In this document: in pieces, positions 8,809 through 15,569 of the stretch
Layout of the letters: each line of letters opens with the position of its first letter
Numbering within the stretch: the stretch's first letter is position 1
Assembly (NCBI GenBank): GCA_937891165.1
Contig: CALAEX010000227.1
Location: 1 to 54,872, forward strand
Length of the DNA: 54,872 bases
Direction: 5' to 3'
From: an uncultured Lachnospiraceae bacterium
GTDB lineage: Bacteria > Bacillota > Clostridia > Lachnospirales > Lachnospiraceae
Position numbers and translations under genes: made by a program
Notes under the pieces: model-generated
Seen by the model: only the letters and a program-made list of their open reading frames with translations
Databases searched by the model: none
What the model was told of the DNA's origin: nothing

Positions 8809-9687
8809 TTAATTTGGTTGATAAAATCTAGTAGCAAAAGAGCGTCCGTCATATCCGTGTTCTTTGAAATATTCAGAAGCTTCTATTGCTTTATTACCAT
8901 CTGTAAAAAGACCAAATACAGTAGGACCACTGCCACTCATACAAGCACCGACTGCACCTAACTCGGTTAGTTTATTTTCTAGTTCAGTGATTTCAGGACA
9001 AAGTGTTAATGCAACTGGCTCTAAAATATTGTCGAGGTTTTGACAAAGTGCAGGAATTGTTTTTGTTTCAAGGGCATAGAGCATGGCATCTGTGTCAGGA
9101 TGGTTGGCTTGTTTTAAGTTTAAGTGTTCGTAGATGTATTTTGTAGAAATTCCTTGGTCTGGTTTTACAAGTGTACAATAAAGGGCGGGAGCAGGAGGGA
9201 GTGGAGTTAAAATTTCACCGATTCCTTCTGCAAGAACAGTACCAAGTGTAATACAATAAGGAACATCTGCACCTAATTGCTTTCCTAATTTTTTTAATTC
9301 TTCTACAGAAACATTTTGAGCAAATAAAAGGTTAAGTCCTTTTAACGTGGCAGCAGCATCAGAGCTTCCTCCTGCTAATCCAGCAGCAGATGGAATTTGT
9401 TTGTCAATGGTGATATGTACACCATATTCCGATGGATAAGCATCAAACCATAATTTTGCTGCTTTATAAATCAAGTTATTTTCATCCCATGTAATATCAG
9501 GATAACATTCTGCATTTTGGGCTGATAATGTAATTTCTTTCTTCTGTATTTTTTTAAAAGTAAGCGTGTCACGAAGAGAAAGGGATTGCATCACCATTCG
9601 GACTGTGTGATAGTTATCTGGACGGCGATTTAAAACATCCAAAGATAAATTGATTTTTGCATAAGCATGTATCGTAATCTGTTCCAT
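8809..9687 (-). CDS. ispE: 4-diphosphocytidyl-2-C-methyl-D-erythritol kinase
   Basis: A 292-residue GHMP kinase of the non-mevalonate isoprenoid pathway. It phosphorylates CDP-methylerythritol at the 2-position using ATP. The N-terminus AYAKINLSLDVLNRRPDNYH contains the catalytic Lys and substrate-binding motif. The glycine-rich ATP loop PSAAGLAGGSSDAAA is near residue 100, and a C-terminal GACMSGSGPTVFGLF completes the three GHMP motifs. Length is normal. GGAGG lies before the ATG. It is followed on the minus strand by the conserved hypothetical gene, with spoIIR upstream. Confidence 0.95.
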   Translation of the reverse strand: MEQITIHAYAKINLSLDVLNRRPDNYHTVRMVMQSLSLRDTLTFKKIQKKEITLSAQNAECYPDITWDENNLIYKAAKLWFDAYPSEYGVHITIDKQIPSAAGLAGGSSDAAATLKGLNLLFAQNVSVEELKKLGKQLGADVPYCITLGTVLAEGIGEILTPLPPAPALYCTLVKPDQGISTKYIYEHLNLKQANHPDTDAMLYALETKTIPALCQNLDNILEPVALTLCPEITELENKLTELGAVGACMSGSGPTVFGLFTDGNKAIEASEYFKEHGYDGRSFATRFYQPN

Positions 9688-9771
9688 AGAATAAATCCTC
9701 CGTAGTTACAGTTTTGTTTTAAGTCATACTGTTATATTAGCACATTTTTAGAAAAGTAGGTAGCAAAAAGT

Positions 9772-10476
9772 TTAATTTATAAAAAATTCTAAAAAAAGGT
9801 CTACGATTTTACTGCTAAAATAGACATCAATATTTTCTTCATTTGAAGATTCTTTTGCAACAGAACCATAAAAAAGTTTATCTAGTGTACTTTTCTTTAC
9901 AGTAGCAAATTTTTTTGTATAAGCGGTACTATTTTTTGGAATATATTCATAAGTGGCATCAATAAAACAAAGAGAAGGATAAGCTAAACACCACCAATTA
10001 TGTCCAGTTCCTTTTCCTAAAATCACTTGGACACTGTCATAGTATCCTGGAGGAAAAATAACAGCGTCTTTCGATAAATACGTTTGGCTTCCATAAATAC
10101 GGATTGGAAAATATATATTGGAAATAGAAATAGAAGCTGTATAGTCTACTCCAAGGAGAGAAAGGGTTTGATTGATAACATTTGTAAAAGTGTCACATTG
10201 TTCTTTAAGAAGAAGCAGTGCGTCTTCTTTGCTAGAAGCTATTTGAGCTGTGGCATTTAGGTGTGGAAGAAGAATATCTCGAATTTGTAGTTTTATTTTC
10301 TGGTCGATGGAAGAATCGCTGTTTGCTAAAATATGTAGTCGGATGACGTCAGAAGAAACTTCTGGTGTTTCCATTGGATAGAGGATTTCTTGTGTATGTG
10401 GAATGTCATGGGAAATAGCAAAAATGGTTACAAAAGCGAGAAAACATAAAAATAATATAGTAAACTTTTCTTTCAT
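9772..10476 (-). CDS. spoIIR: Stage II sporulation protein R
   Basis: A 234-residue secreted protein with an N-terminal signal/membrane segment (FTILFLCFLAFVTIFAI) and the conserved SpoIIR stretch VIRLHILANSDSSIDQKIKLQIRD. SpoIIR is made in the forespore and signals across the septum to activate the protease SpoIIGA, which processes pro-sigma-E in the mother cell. AAAGGAG precedes the start. Its presence marks the organism as a spore former. Confidence 0.92.
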   Translation of the reverse strand: MKEKFTILFLCFLAFVTIFAISHDIPHTQEILYPMETPEVSSDVIRLHILANSDSSIDQKIKLQIRDILLPHLNATAQIASSKEDALLLLKEQCDTFTNVINQTLSLLGVDYTASISISNIYFPIRIYGSQTYLSKDAVIFPPGYYDSVQVILGKGTGHNWWCLAYPSLCFIDATYEYIPKNSTAYTKKFATVKKSTLDKLFYGSVAKESSNEENIDVYFSSKIVDLFLEFFIN

Positions 10477-10620
10477 AGGAAACTCCTTTCGATATACCTA
10501 ATTCTTAGTTAGAGTATGAACGAAAGGAGAAAAGTTATACAAAAAAGTTGTGATAAGAATGATTAATTGATAGTTAATTAAAAAATTTTTTAGATTTTTT
10601 AAATTTTCCATAATATAGAA

Positions 10621-10649
10621 CCGAAAAAATAAAAATTGAAACGATATAC
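10621..10649 (+). promoter_or_regulatory. Promoter-like element, copy A (CGAA-16 nt-CGATATA)
   Basis: CCGAAAAAAT at 10621-10630 and CGATATAC at 10642-10649 match in sequence and exact spacing the elements before cas2/RT-cas1 (13337) and the CARF-cas10 operon (18058). CGAA to CGATATA start-to-start is 20 nt in all three. This copy lies 94 nt before the NERD helicase gene. A TATAAT (10702-10707) nearer the gene could give separate vegetative transcription. The spacing suits a -35/-10 pair for an ECF-like sigma factor, though a repressor or activator site is also possible. Confidence 0.5.
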
Positions 10650-10743
10650 TTATGTAACCCATTATAAGAGTATTGTGTGAAGTGATAAAGGTTGCAATAT
10701 CTATAATAGAGAGAATATAAGTTATCGCAGGAGGAATGATATT

Positions 10744-12621
10744 ATGGCAAAATTTATACCAAGTTTAGAAGAAATCAAGTGTAATCCAATGGAACAACCA
10801 ACAGCAGGGGAATTGTATTTGTTAGAACAGTTAGAGAGTTTATATGACAATTATGAGATATATTTTCAAACACATATTAATGTGTCCCATCCAGACATTG
10901 TAATATTGAAAAAAGGATGTGGAGCTATTATTATTGAAGTAAAAGATTGGAATTTAAATGCGTATGAATTTTATCCAAATTTCAATCATCGTAAGTTTGG
11001 AGTTTTGGTTGAAAAGGGCGGATATCATGAAATTTGTAATCCTTTTGAACAAGTACATTCTTATAAAGAAGAATTATATCAGATGTATAGTCCAGCTTTA
11101 TATATAGGGAAAATAAAAGATACTAAAACTTATGGTGTTGTGAAAACAGGAGTATTTTTTTATAATGCAAAAGAAGCAGAGGTAGAGGAAAAATTTAAAA
11201 AGCAAAACTTTAAAAATAAAAAGTTTTTAAAATATTATTCTTACTGGGCTAAGGATTCGGAAAATCTAATTAATGATATTTGCTATATGCTAAATCCTAA
11301 TAGTTTATTTTCAGATGAGATATATGAGCAGATTCAGTCTATTTTAACTCCATCGTTTGAATGGAGAGAACAGTCACAGTTTTTTGTTTTGGGAAAAGAA
11401 CAGGATAAATATGCTATTAGTCAAGCAGGAAAAAGACAGAAAATTAAAGGCGTTGCAGGTTCTGGAAAAACATTAGTATTAGCACAAAGAGCTGTAAATT
11501 GTTATCAAAGAATTCATGAACCAATACTGATTTTGACATTTAATATTACATTACCACATTACATAAAAGACAAGATTTCTCAGATAACTAGAAGTCTTTC
11601 TAGTTATGATAAAAAACAATTTCATATTTTACCAATTTATGATTTTGTAAAGCAGATGATGCAAATATATGGTATTCGTTGTCCAGAAGCCGACCTAGAA
11701 GTATCAACAGAAGAACTTTTAAACCATAGATTAGGTTTGCTTAAAAAAGTAAGTGGAAGAATTAGAAAATACAAAGCTATTTTAATTGATGAAGTTCAAG
11801 ATTTTAGATGTGATTGGTTAGAGCAGATAGAAGATTTGTTTCTTGCGAAGGATGGAGAATTTGTTTTATTTGGAGATGAGAAACAAAATATTTATAATAG
11901 AAGTATGGATGAAAAAAAACTTCCAAAGACAAGAATTAAAGGCGATTGGATACAATTAAAGACTTGTTATCGAGTGACACAGGCAAATGGTCAGTTAGCA
12001 CAAGAGTTTCAAAAACAGTATTTTCAAGGAAAATATGAGCAAACGCAGGTAGATTATTTTCAGCCAACATTAGGTGATTGTAATGTTAGAGAAGAAATGC
12101 GTTATTATAATATTTCTGATAGCATTCAGAGTCCAGAAAGAATTTTTAATATTATTGAACAATTTCGTAAGGAAGGACCTCTAATTGCGTTAAATGATAT
12201 TTGTGTATTAAGTAGTAATCATGGAATTTTGAGAGAACTAGATTATTATTGTAGAACTCAGCGACATATTTTATCAAAGAATATATGTGAGACAAAAGAA
12301 GAATATAATGAGTTAATGCAGGCAGAAAAAGAGGGAAAAATTCTAAGAGCTGATATTGAAAAGAACTTGTATGAATTGCGACGAATTAAGAAATTTAGTT
12401 TCTATATGAATCCAGGAGTTATGAAGTTTAGTACCATTCATTCCTTTAAAGGTTGGGAAATTAATACAGTTGTTTTAATACTAGATAATCAATCTAACAC
12501 TTCTTTAGAGGATGAGTTGATTTATACTGCTATTACAAGAGCAAAACGTAATTTAGTCATAATCAATTTAGGTAATGAAAGATATCATGATTTTTTTCAA
12601 AATAATATAAAAAATATTTAG
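10744..12621 (+). CDS. NERD nuclease-domain protein with superfamily 1 helicase
   Basis: A 625-residue protein. The N-terminal ~200 residues form a NERD-type PD-(D/E)XK domain (HPDIVIL, then IIIEVKDW, giving D, E and K). A UvrD-like SF1 helicase follows: Walker A GVAGSGKT near residue 238, motif II LIDEVQDF near 348, FGDEKQNIY, motif V TIHSFKGWE near 564 and motif VI YTAITRAKR near 595. NERD-helicases of this type are often found in defence islands. It lies directly before CRISPR array 1 on the same strand and shares the promoter-like element with the cas operons, so it may be co-regulated with them. AGGAGG precedes the ATG. Confidence 0.82.
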   Translation: MAKFIPSLEEIKCNPMEQPTAGELYLLEQLESLYDNYEIYFQTHINVSHPDIVILKKGCGAIIIEVKDWNLNAYEFYPNFNHRKFGVLVEKGGYHEICNPFEQVHSYKEELYQMYSPALYIGKIKDTKTYGVVKTGVFFYNAKEAEVEEKFKKQNFKNKKFLKYYSYWAKDSENLINDICYMLNPNSLFSDEIYEQIQSILTPSFEWREQSQFFVLGKEQDKYAISQAGKRQKIKGVAGSGKTLVLAQRAVNCYQRIHEPILILTFNITLPHYIKDKISQITRSLSSYDKKQFHILPIYDFVKQMMQIYGIRCPEADLEVSTEELLNHRLGLLKKVSGRIRKYKAILIDEVQDFRCDWLEQIEDLFLAKDGEFVLFGDEKQNIYNRSMDEKKLPKTRIKGDWIQLKTCYRVTQANGQLAQEFQKQYFQGKYEQTQVDYFQPTLGDCNVREEMRYYNISDSIQSPERIFNIIEQFRKEGPLIALNDICVLSSNHGILRELDYYCRTQRHILSKNICETKEEYNELMQAEKEGKILRADIEKNLYELRRIKKFSFYMNPGVMKFSTIHSFKGWEINTVVLILDNQSNTSLEDELIYTAITRAKRNLVIINLGNERYHDFFQNNIKNI

Positions 12622-12752
12622 AAAATAGTACGATTGTTTAGTGAATACAAGATAAATGGATATAGCATTAATAAATAGTATTTTTTACTATAAAAATTGG
12701 AAAATTTTATATGTAATTTTATTATTTAAGAAAAAGGAAAAGAAGAAATGAT

Positions 12753-12908
12753 AAAAAGTGGGTCAGCCTTAAAGTGAATTTAAAGAAGTATAAAAAATGG
12801 CTAAAATAAAGGATTTTTTTAAAATGGCAGACCCACTTTTTTAAGAAAAAATAAAGAAAAAGAGAAAAAAAGTTATTTACAAAAGAAAAAAGTATGATAA
12901 AATCAGTG
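12753..12908 (+). promoter_or_regulatory. CRISPR leader 1
   Basis: An AT-rich leader immediately before the first repeat, nearly identical to leader 2 (17509-17664), differing mainly in about 25 nt near its 5' part. It begins with an inverted repeat, AAGTGGGTCAGCC (12756-12768) against GGCAGACCCACTT (12826-12838), followed by Ts, which can end upstream transcription. TTTACA (12876-12881), 16 nt and TAAAAT (12898-12903) form a plausible array promoter that would start transcription near the first repeat. The 131 nt before it (12622-12752) show nothing recognisable. A minus-strand reading frame across it is an artefact of the A-rich leader. Confidence 0.8.
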
Positions 12909-13272
12909 GTAGATACCTTACCTATAAGGAATTGATACGATTTCAATCTTTTTCATAATAATCTCCTTCTGCCCTTTCTTAGGGTAGATACCTTACCTAT
13001 AAGGAATTGATACATATCAACAGCTTTTTCTAGATCGTTAAGATAGTTAGTAGATACCTTACCTATAAGGAATTGATACCAATCGTTCTATACCTATTAC
13101 CATAAGTAATGTCTGCATAACTGTAGATACCTTACCTATAAGGAATTGATACGTGCAAGTGCTTTAATTACTTGAGTCATGTCATCTGTGTAGATACCTT
13201 ACCTATAAGGAATTGATACTCAATAGCACTTCTGTAATATGTATAGAAGTTAGGTAGATACCTTACCTATAA
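12909..13272 (+). CRISPR. CRISPR array 1 (6 repeats, 5 spacers)
   Basis: A 30-nt repeat beginning GTAGATACC and ending AATTGATAC, at 12909, 12984, 13050, 13123 and 13190. A sixth repeat at 13254 breaks off after 19 nt. Spacers are 45, 36, 43, 37 and 34 nt, the variable long lengths typical of type III. The repeat contains the small palindrome CCTTA-CCTA-TAAGG for Cas6 recognition, and cleavage would leave an 8-nt handle ATTGATAC. The reverse complements of the spacers look like coding sequence, as expected for crRNAs that pair with mRNA. The array is transcribed from the leader on the left. Confidence 0.97.
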
Positions 13273-13295
13273 AAGAATATATATACTTATTTCCA

Positions 13296-13328
13296 TTTAG
13301 AGATTTCTGTCATCTAAAGTTCTTTTTC
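13296..13328 (+). terminator. Possible terminator after CRISPR array 1
   Basis: TTTAGA (13296-13301) pairs with TCTAAA (13313-13318), followed by GTTCTTTTTCTC. The stem is weak (6 bp), but the position matches the terminator after array 2. Confidence 0.4.
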
Positions 13329-13336
13329 TCATAAAA

Positions 13337-13365
13337 TCGAAAAATTCCAAATAGCTTCGATATAT
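13337..13365 (+). promoter_or_regulatory. Promoter-like element, copy B, before cas2/RT-cas1
   Basis: TCGAAAAAT and CTTCGATATAT with the same 20-nt CGAA-to-CGATATA spacing as copies A and C. Before the IS605 insertion it would have lain roughly 65-75 nt from cas2. The transposon now puts almost 1.9 kb in between. The remaining 13366-13429 is AT-rich without further signals. Confidence 0.5.
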
Positions 13366-13501
13366 TTATAAAACTAAAATAAGATATTAAAGATACATAA
13401 AGTTATATTTTATTAAATTCATAAATAAAATCCTTTCGGTTGTTGAAGGCAGAAACCCACTGCCCTTGGGCGGTGGGAGGAGCCTTGTAAATTTGTAGCC
13501 A

Positions 13502-13906
13502 TTAGCCTTGGTTTTCAATGTACTTTTGTATGGTTGCTGATGATACCTCCCCTATACTACAGGCAAAGTAGCCATCCGACCAAAAGATTTTCTTTTTCCA
13601 ATACTGTTTAGACAGAAAGTTTGGGTATTTTTGCCACAGGTGATAAGTTGTTTCTTGTTTGATGGTTTTGACAATATCACAAACCCTATCCGTAGCATCG
13701 TAACTTATTAGAATATGCATATGGTCTTTGTCGGTTTCTATTGCTATAATGTCATAGCCTTTGGAGTTGCAAATATCGTATATCTTTTGCTTTACATCGT
13801 CAATAATAGAACCATTAAATAGTTGCTTGCGATATTTTGTTACAAGAACTATATGTACTTTTAGACTGTATTTGCGTCTGTTATGATGGTTATATCTATT
13901 ATCCAT
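13502..13906 (-). CDS. tnpA: IS200/IS605 transposase TnpA (Y1 HUH)
   Basis: A 134-residue single-strand transposase. The HUH pair is in DKDHMHILIS (H-M-H) and the catalytic Tyr is in TIQKYIENQG near residue 129. It cuts and joins single-stranded transposon ends at hairpins such as those flanking this element. GAGGAG lies 7 nt before the ATG. Length is normal for the family and no defect is visible. Confidence 0.93.
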   Translation of the reverse strand: MDNRYNHHNRRKYSLKVHIVLVTKYRKQLFNGSIIDDVKQKIYDICNSKGYDIIAIETDKDHMHILISYDATDRVCDIVKTIKQETTYHLWQKYPNFLSKQYWKKKIFWSDGYFACSIGEVSSATIQKYIENQG

Positions 13907-13991
13907 AGAAAAATCTCCTCATATATATTGAATTTCACTAATGATTAGTATATACTATATTTAGTGAAATATCAATAGGAGGACTACATCT

Positions 13992-15131
13992 ATGGAACAG
14001 ATGACCATTACAGCTAAAATTCAGATATCTGTAAATACAGACAGCAAGGTTTTACTTGATGAAACCATGTCTGCTTATTCGGATGCCTGTAATTATGTTT
14101 CTGCCTATGTATTCCGTACCCACGATTTAAAACAGTTCTCACTTAACAAGGCTCTGTACTCTATTTTACGAGAGAAGTTTAGTCTTAAATCACAAATGAC
14201 ACAGTCTGTTTTTAAGACTGTTATCGCAAAATATAAAACTATTCTCGAAAATCAAAAAGAGTGGATTCAGTCAACTTTCAAAAAACCACAGTATGACCTT
14301 GTTTGGAACAGGGATTATTCCCTCACACAAAACGGTTTCTCAGTGAATACGCTAAATGGTCGTGTCAAACTGCCATATTTCGCTGAAGGTATGTCTAAAT
14401 ATTTTAACCACGCAATCTATAAATTTGGCACTGCCAAACTCGTAAATAAACATGGCAAGTATTTTTTACATATTCCTGTTAGTTACGATATCGAAGAAAG
14501 TAATATTTCGGACATCTGTAATGTTATAGGCATTGACAGAGGCATTAATTTTGTTGTTGCTACTTATGATAGTAAGCACAAGTCTGGCTTTGTAAGCGGT
14601 AAAGCTATCAAACAGAAACGTGCACACTATTCCAAACTCCGCAAGGAACTCCAAATGCGTCAGACTTCTTCTGCAAGACGTAGGATGAAAGCAATCGGTC
14701 AGCGAGAAAACCGTTGGATGCAGGATGTAAACCATCAGGTATCAAAGGCACTCGTTGAGCAAAATCCGAAGCATACACTCTTTGTTCTTGAAGATTTGTC
14801 AGGCATTCGAAGTGCCACAGAACGTGTAAAAACCAAAGACCGTTATGTTTGTGTATCTTGGTCGTTCTATGACCTGGAACAGAAACTTATCTATAAAGCA
14901 AAACAAAATCAGTCTATCGTAATAAAAGTTGCCCCTCACTATACCAGTCAATGTTGTCCGATATGTGGACATACACAAAAGGCTAATCGCAATAAGAAAA
15001 TACATTTGTTTTGCTGTAAGAACTGTGGTTACAAGTCAAATGATGACCGCATTGGAGCTATGAATCTGTACCGCATGGGAATCAACTATCTTACAGATAG
15101 TCAAGTACCTGATACAGTTACGACAGAGTAG
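13992..15131 (+). CDS. tnpB: RNA-guided nuclease TnpB
   Basis: A 379-residue TnpB with a complete RuvC site: D in IGIDRGINF (near 180), E in FVLEDLSGI (near 265) and D in NDDRIGAMNL (near 350). The zinc finger CCPICGH...CCKNCGY lies between the last two. TnpB uses an RNA from the transposon right end to cut DNA lacking the element, which favours its retention. Here the guide would come from sequence at the start of cas2. AGGAGG precedes the ATG. Transcription runs toward cas2 and could feed it. Confidence 0.93.
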   Translation: MEQMTITAKIQISVNTDSKVLLDETMSAYSDACNYVSAYVFRTHDLKQFSLNKALYSILREKFSLKSQMTQSVFKTVIAKYKTILENQKEWIQSTFKKPQYDLVWNRDYSLTQNGFSVNTLNGRVKLPYFAEGMSKYFNHAIYKFGTAKLVNKHGKYFLHIPVSYDIEESNISDICNVIGIDRGINFVVATYDSKHKSGFVSGKAIKQKRAHYSKLRKELQMRQTSSARRRMKAIGQRENRWMQDVNHQVSKALVEQNPKHTLFVLEDLSGIRSATERVKTKDRYVCVSWSFYDLEQKLIYKAKQNQSIVIKVAPHYTSQCCPICGHTQKANRNKKIHLFCCKNCGYKSNDDRIGAMNLYRMGINYLTDSQVPDTVTTE

Positions 15132-15279
15132 ACTTTGTCGTAAAGGGTGTTGTCAACCACCCTATGATGTAACGCCACTTTAGGTAGCAATACTTATCGG
15201 GGATAAAGGTCGGAGGCGTAAGCCGTTACTACGACTGGGCAGTTACAAGCCCACGACCTTTAGGTCGTGGGTAGTTGAC
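15132..15279 (+). ncRNA. Probable omega (re)RNA scaffold of TnpB
   Basis: Noncoding right end after tnpB with several hairpins: GGGTG/CACCC near 15147-15162, CGGAGGCGTAAGCCG, and the terminal CCCACGACC/GGTCGTGGG. In this family the guide RNA scaffold covers the end of tnpB and the right end, and the guide is the flanking sequence, here beginning near 15280 (AAAAGGAGATGAG). The exact borders are inferred. Confidence 0.6.
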
Positions 15280-15287
15280 AAAAGGAG

Positions 15288-15557
15288 ATGAGAAAAATTT
15301 TTATTATTGTTGTATATGATATTTCTTCTAAAAGAGTTTCTCGTGTTATGAAAATTTGTCGAAAATATCTTATTCCTGTTCAAAAGTCTGTTTTTGATGG
15401 AGTAATTACAGAAGCGAAATTAAAGCAGATGAAAGTAGAATTAGAAAAGATTATTGTACCAGAGCAAGATACTGTATGTATTTATAAGATGGATTCACTC
15501 AAATATACAAGTATGGAACAAATAGGATTATGTAGAAAAGCAGATAATATTTTTTAA
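15288..15557 (+). CDS. cas2: CRISPR-associated protein Cas2
   Basis: An 89-residue Cas2. It begins MRKIFIIVVYDISSKRVSR, with the conserved VVYD strand and Asp, and continues VQKSVFDGVIT. It is the dimeric bridge of the Cas1-Cas2 spacer integrase. The only possible start is ATG 15288, since the frame is closed upstream at 15276. AAGGAG directly touches this ATG with no spacer, an unusually tight arrangement, and the transposon right end lies about 8 nt upstream. Translation may therefore be weak. The RT-cas1 gene follows after 12 nt. Confidence 0.93.
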   Translation: MRKIFIIVVYDISSKRVSRVMKICRKYLIPVQKSVFDGVITEAKLKQMKVELEKIIVPEQDTVCIYKMDSLKYTSMEQIGLCRKADNIF

Positions 15558-15569
15558 GGGGCGATGTGC

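Larger units (their letters stand above)
13430..15279. mobile_element. IS200/IS605-family element with tnpA and tnpB
   Basis: Divergent tnpA (minus) and tnpB (plus) are flanked by subterminal hairpins in place of inverted repeats. The left hairpin is CCCACTGCCC/GGGCGGTGGG at 13456-13477. The right hairpin is CCCACGACC/GGTCGTGGG at 15250-15271, followed by TAGTTGAC. Both genes are intact with catalytic residues present, so the element may be active. It lies between the promoter-like element of CRISPR module 1 and cas2. The exact ends (about 13425-13440 and about 15279) are estimated, because these elements make no target duplication. Confidence 0.85.

Noticed and set aside
10481..10500. TTTCGATATACC near the spoIIR start as a fourth promoter motif
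   Set aside because: No CGAA lies 20 nt upstream on that strand, so only half of the motif is present.
12722..12946. Minus-strand reading frame of 74 codons over CRISPR leader 1, similar to one at 17526-17720 over leader 2
   Set aside because: The likeness comes from the duplicated leader DNA. The peptide is Phe/Leu-rich from an A-rich strand, lacks a ribosome binding site and runs through the first repeat.
13337..13360. TCGAA/TTCGA read as a palindromic operator
   Set aside because: The third copy (10621) breaks the palindrome but keeps the direct CGAA-to-CGATATA spacing, so a directional promoter-like reading is preferred. An operator is not excluded.
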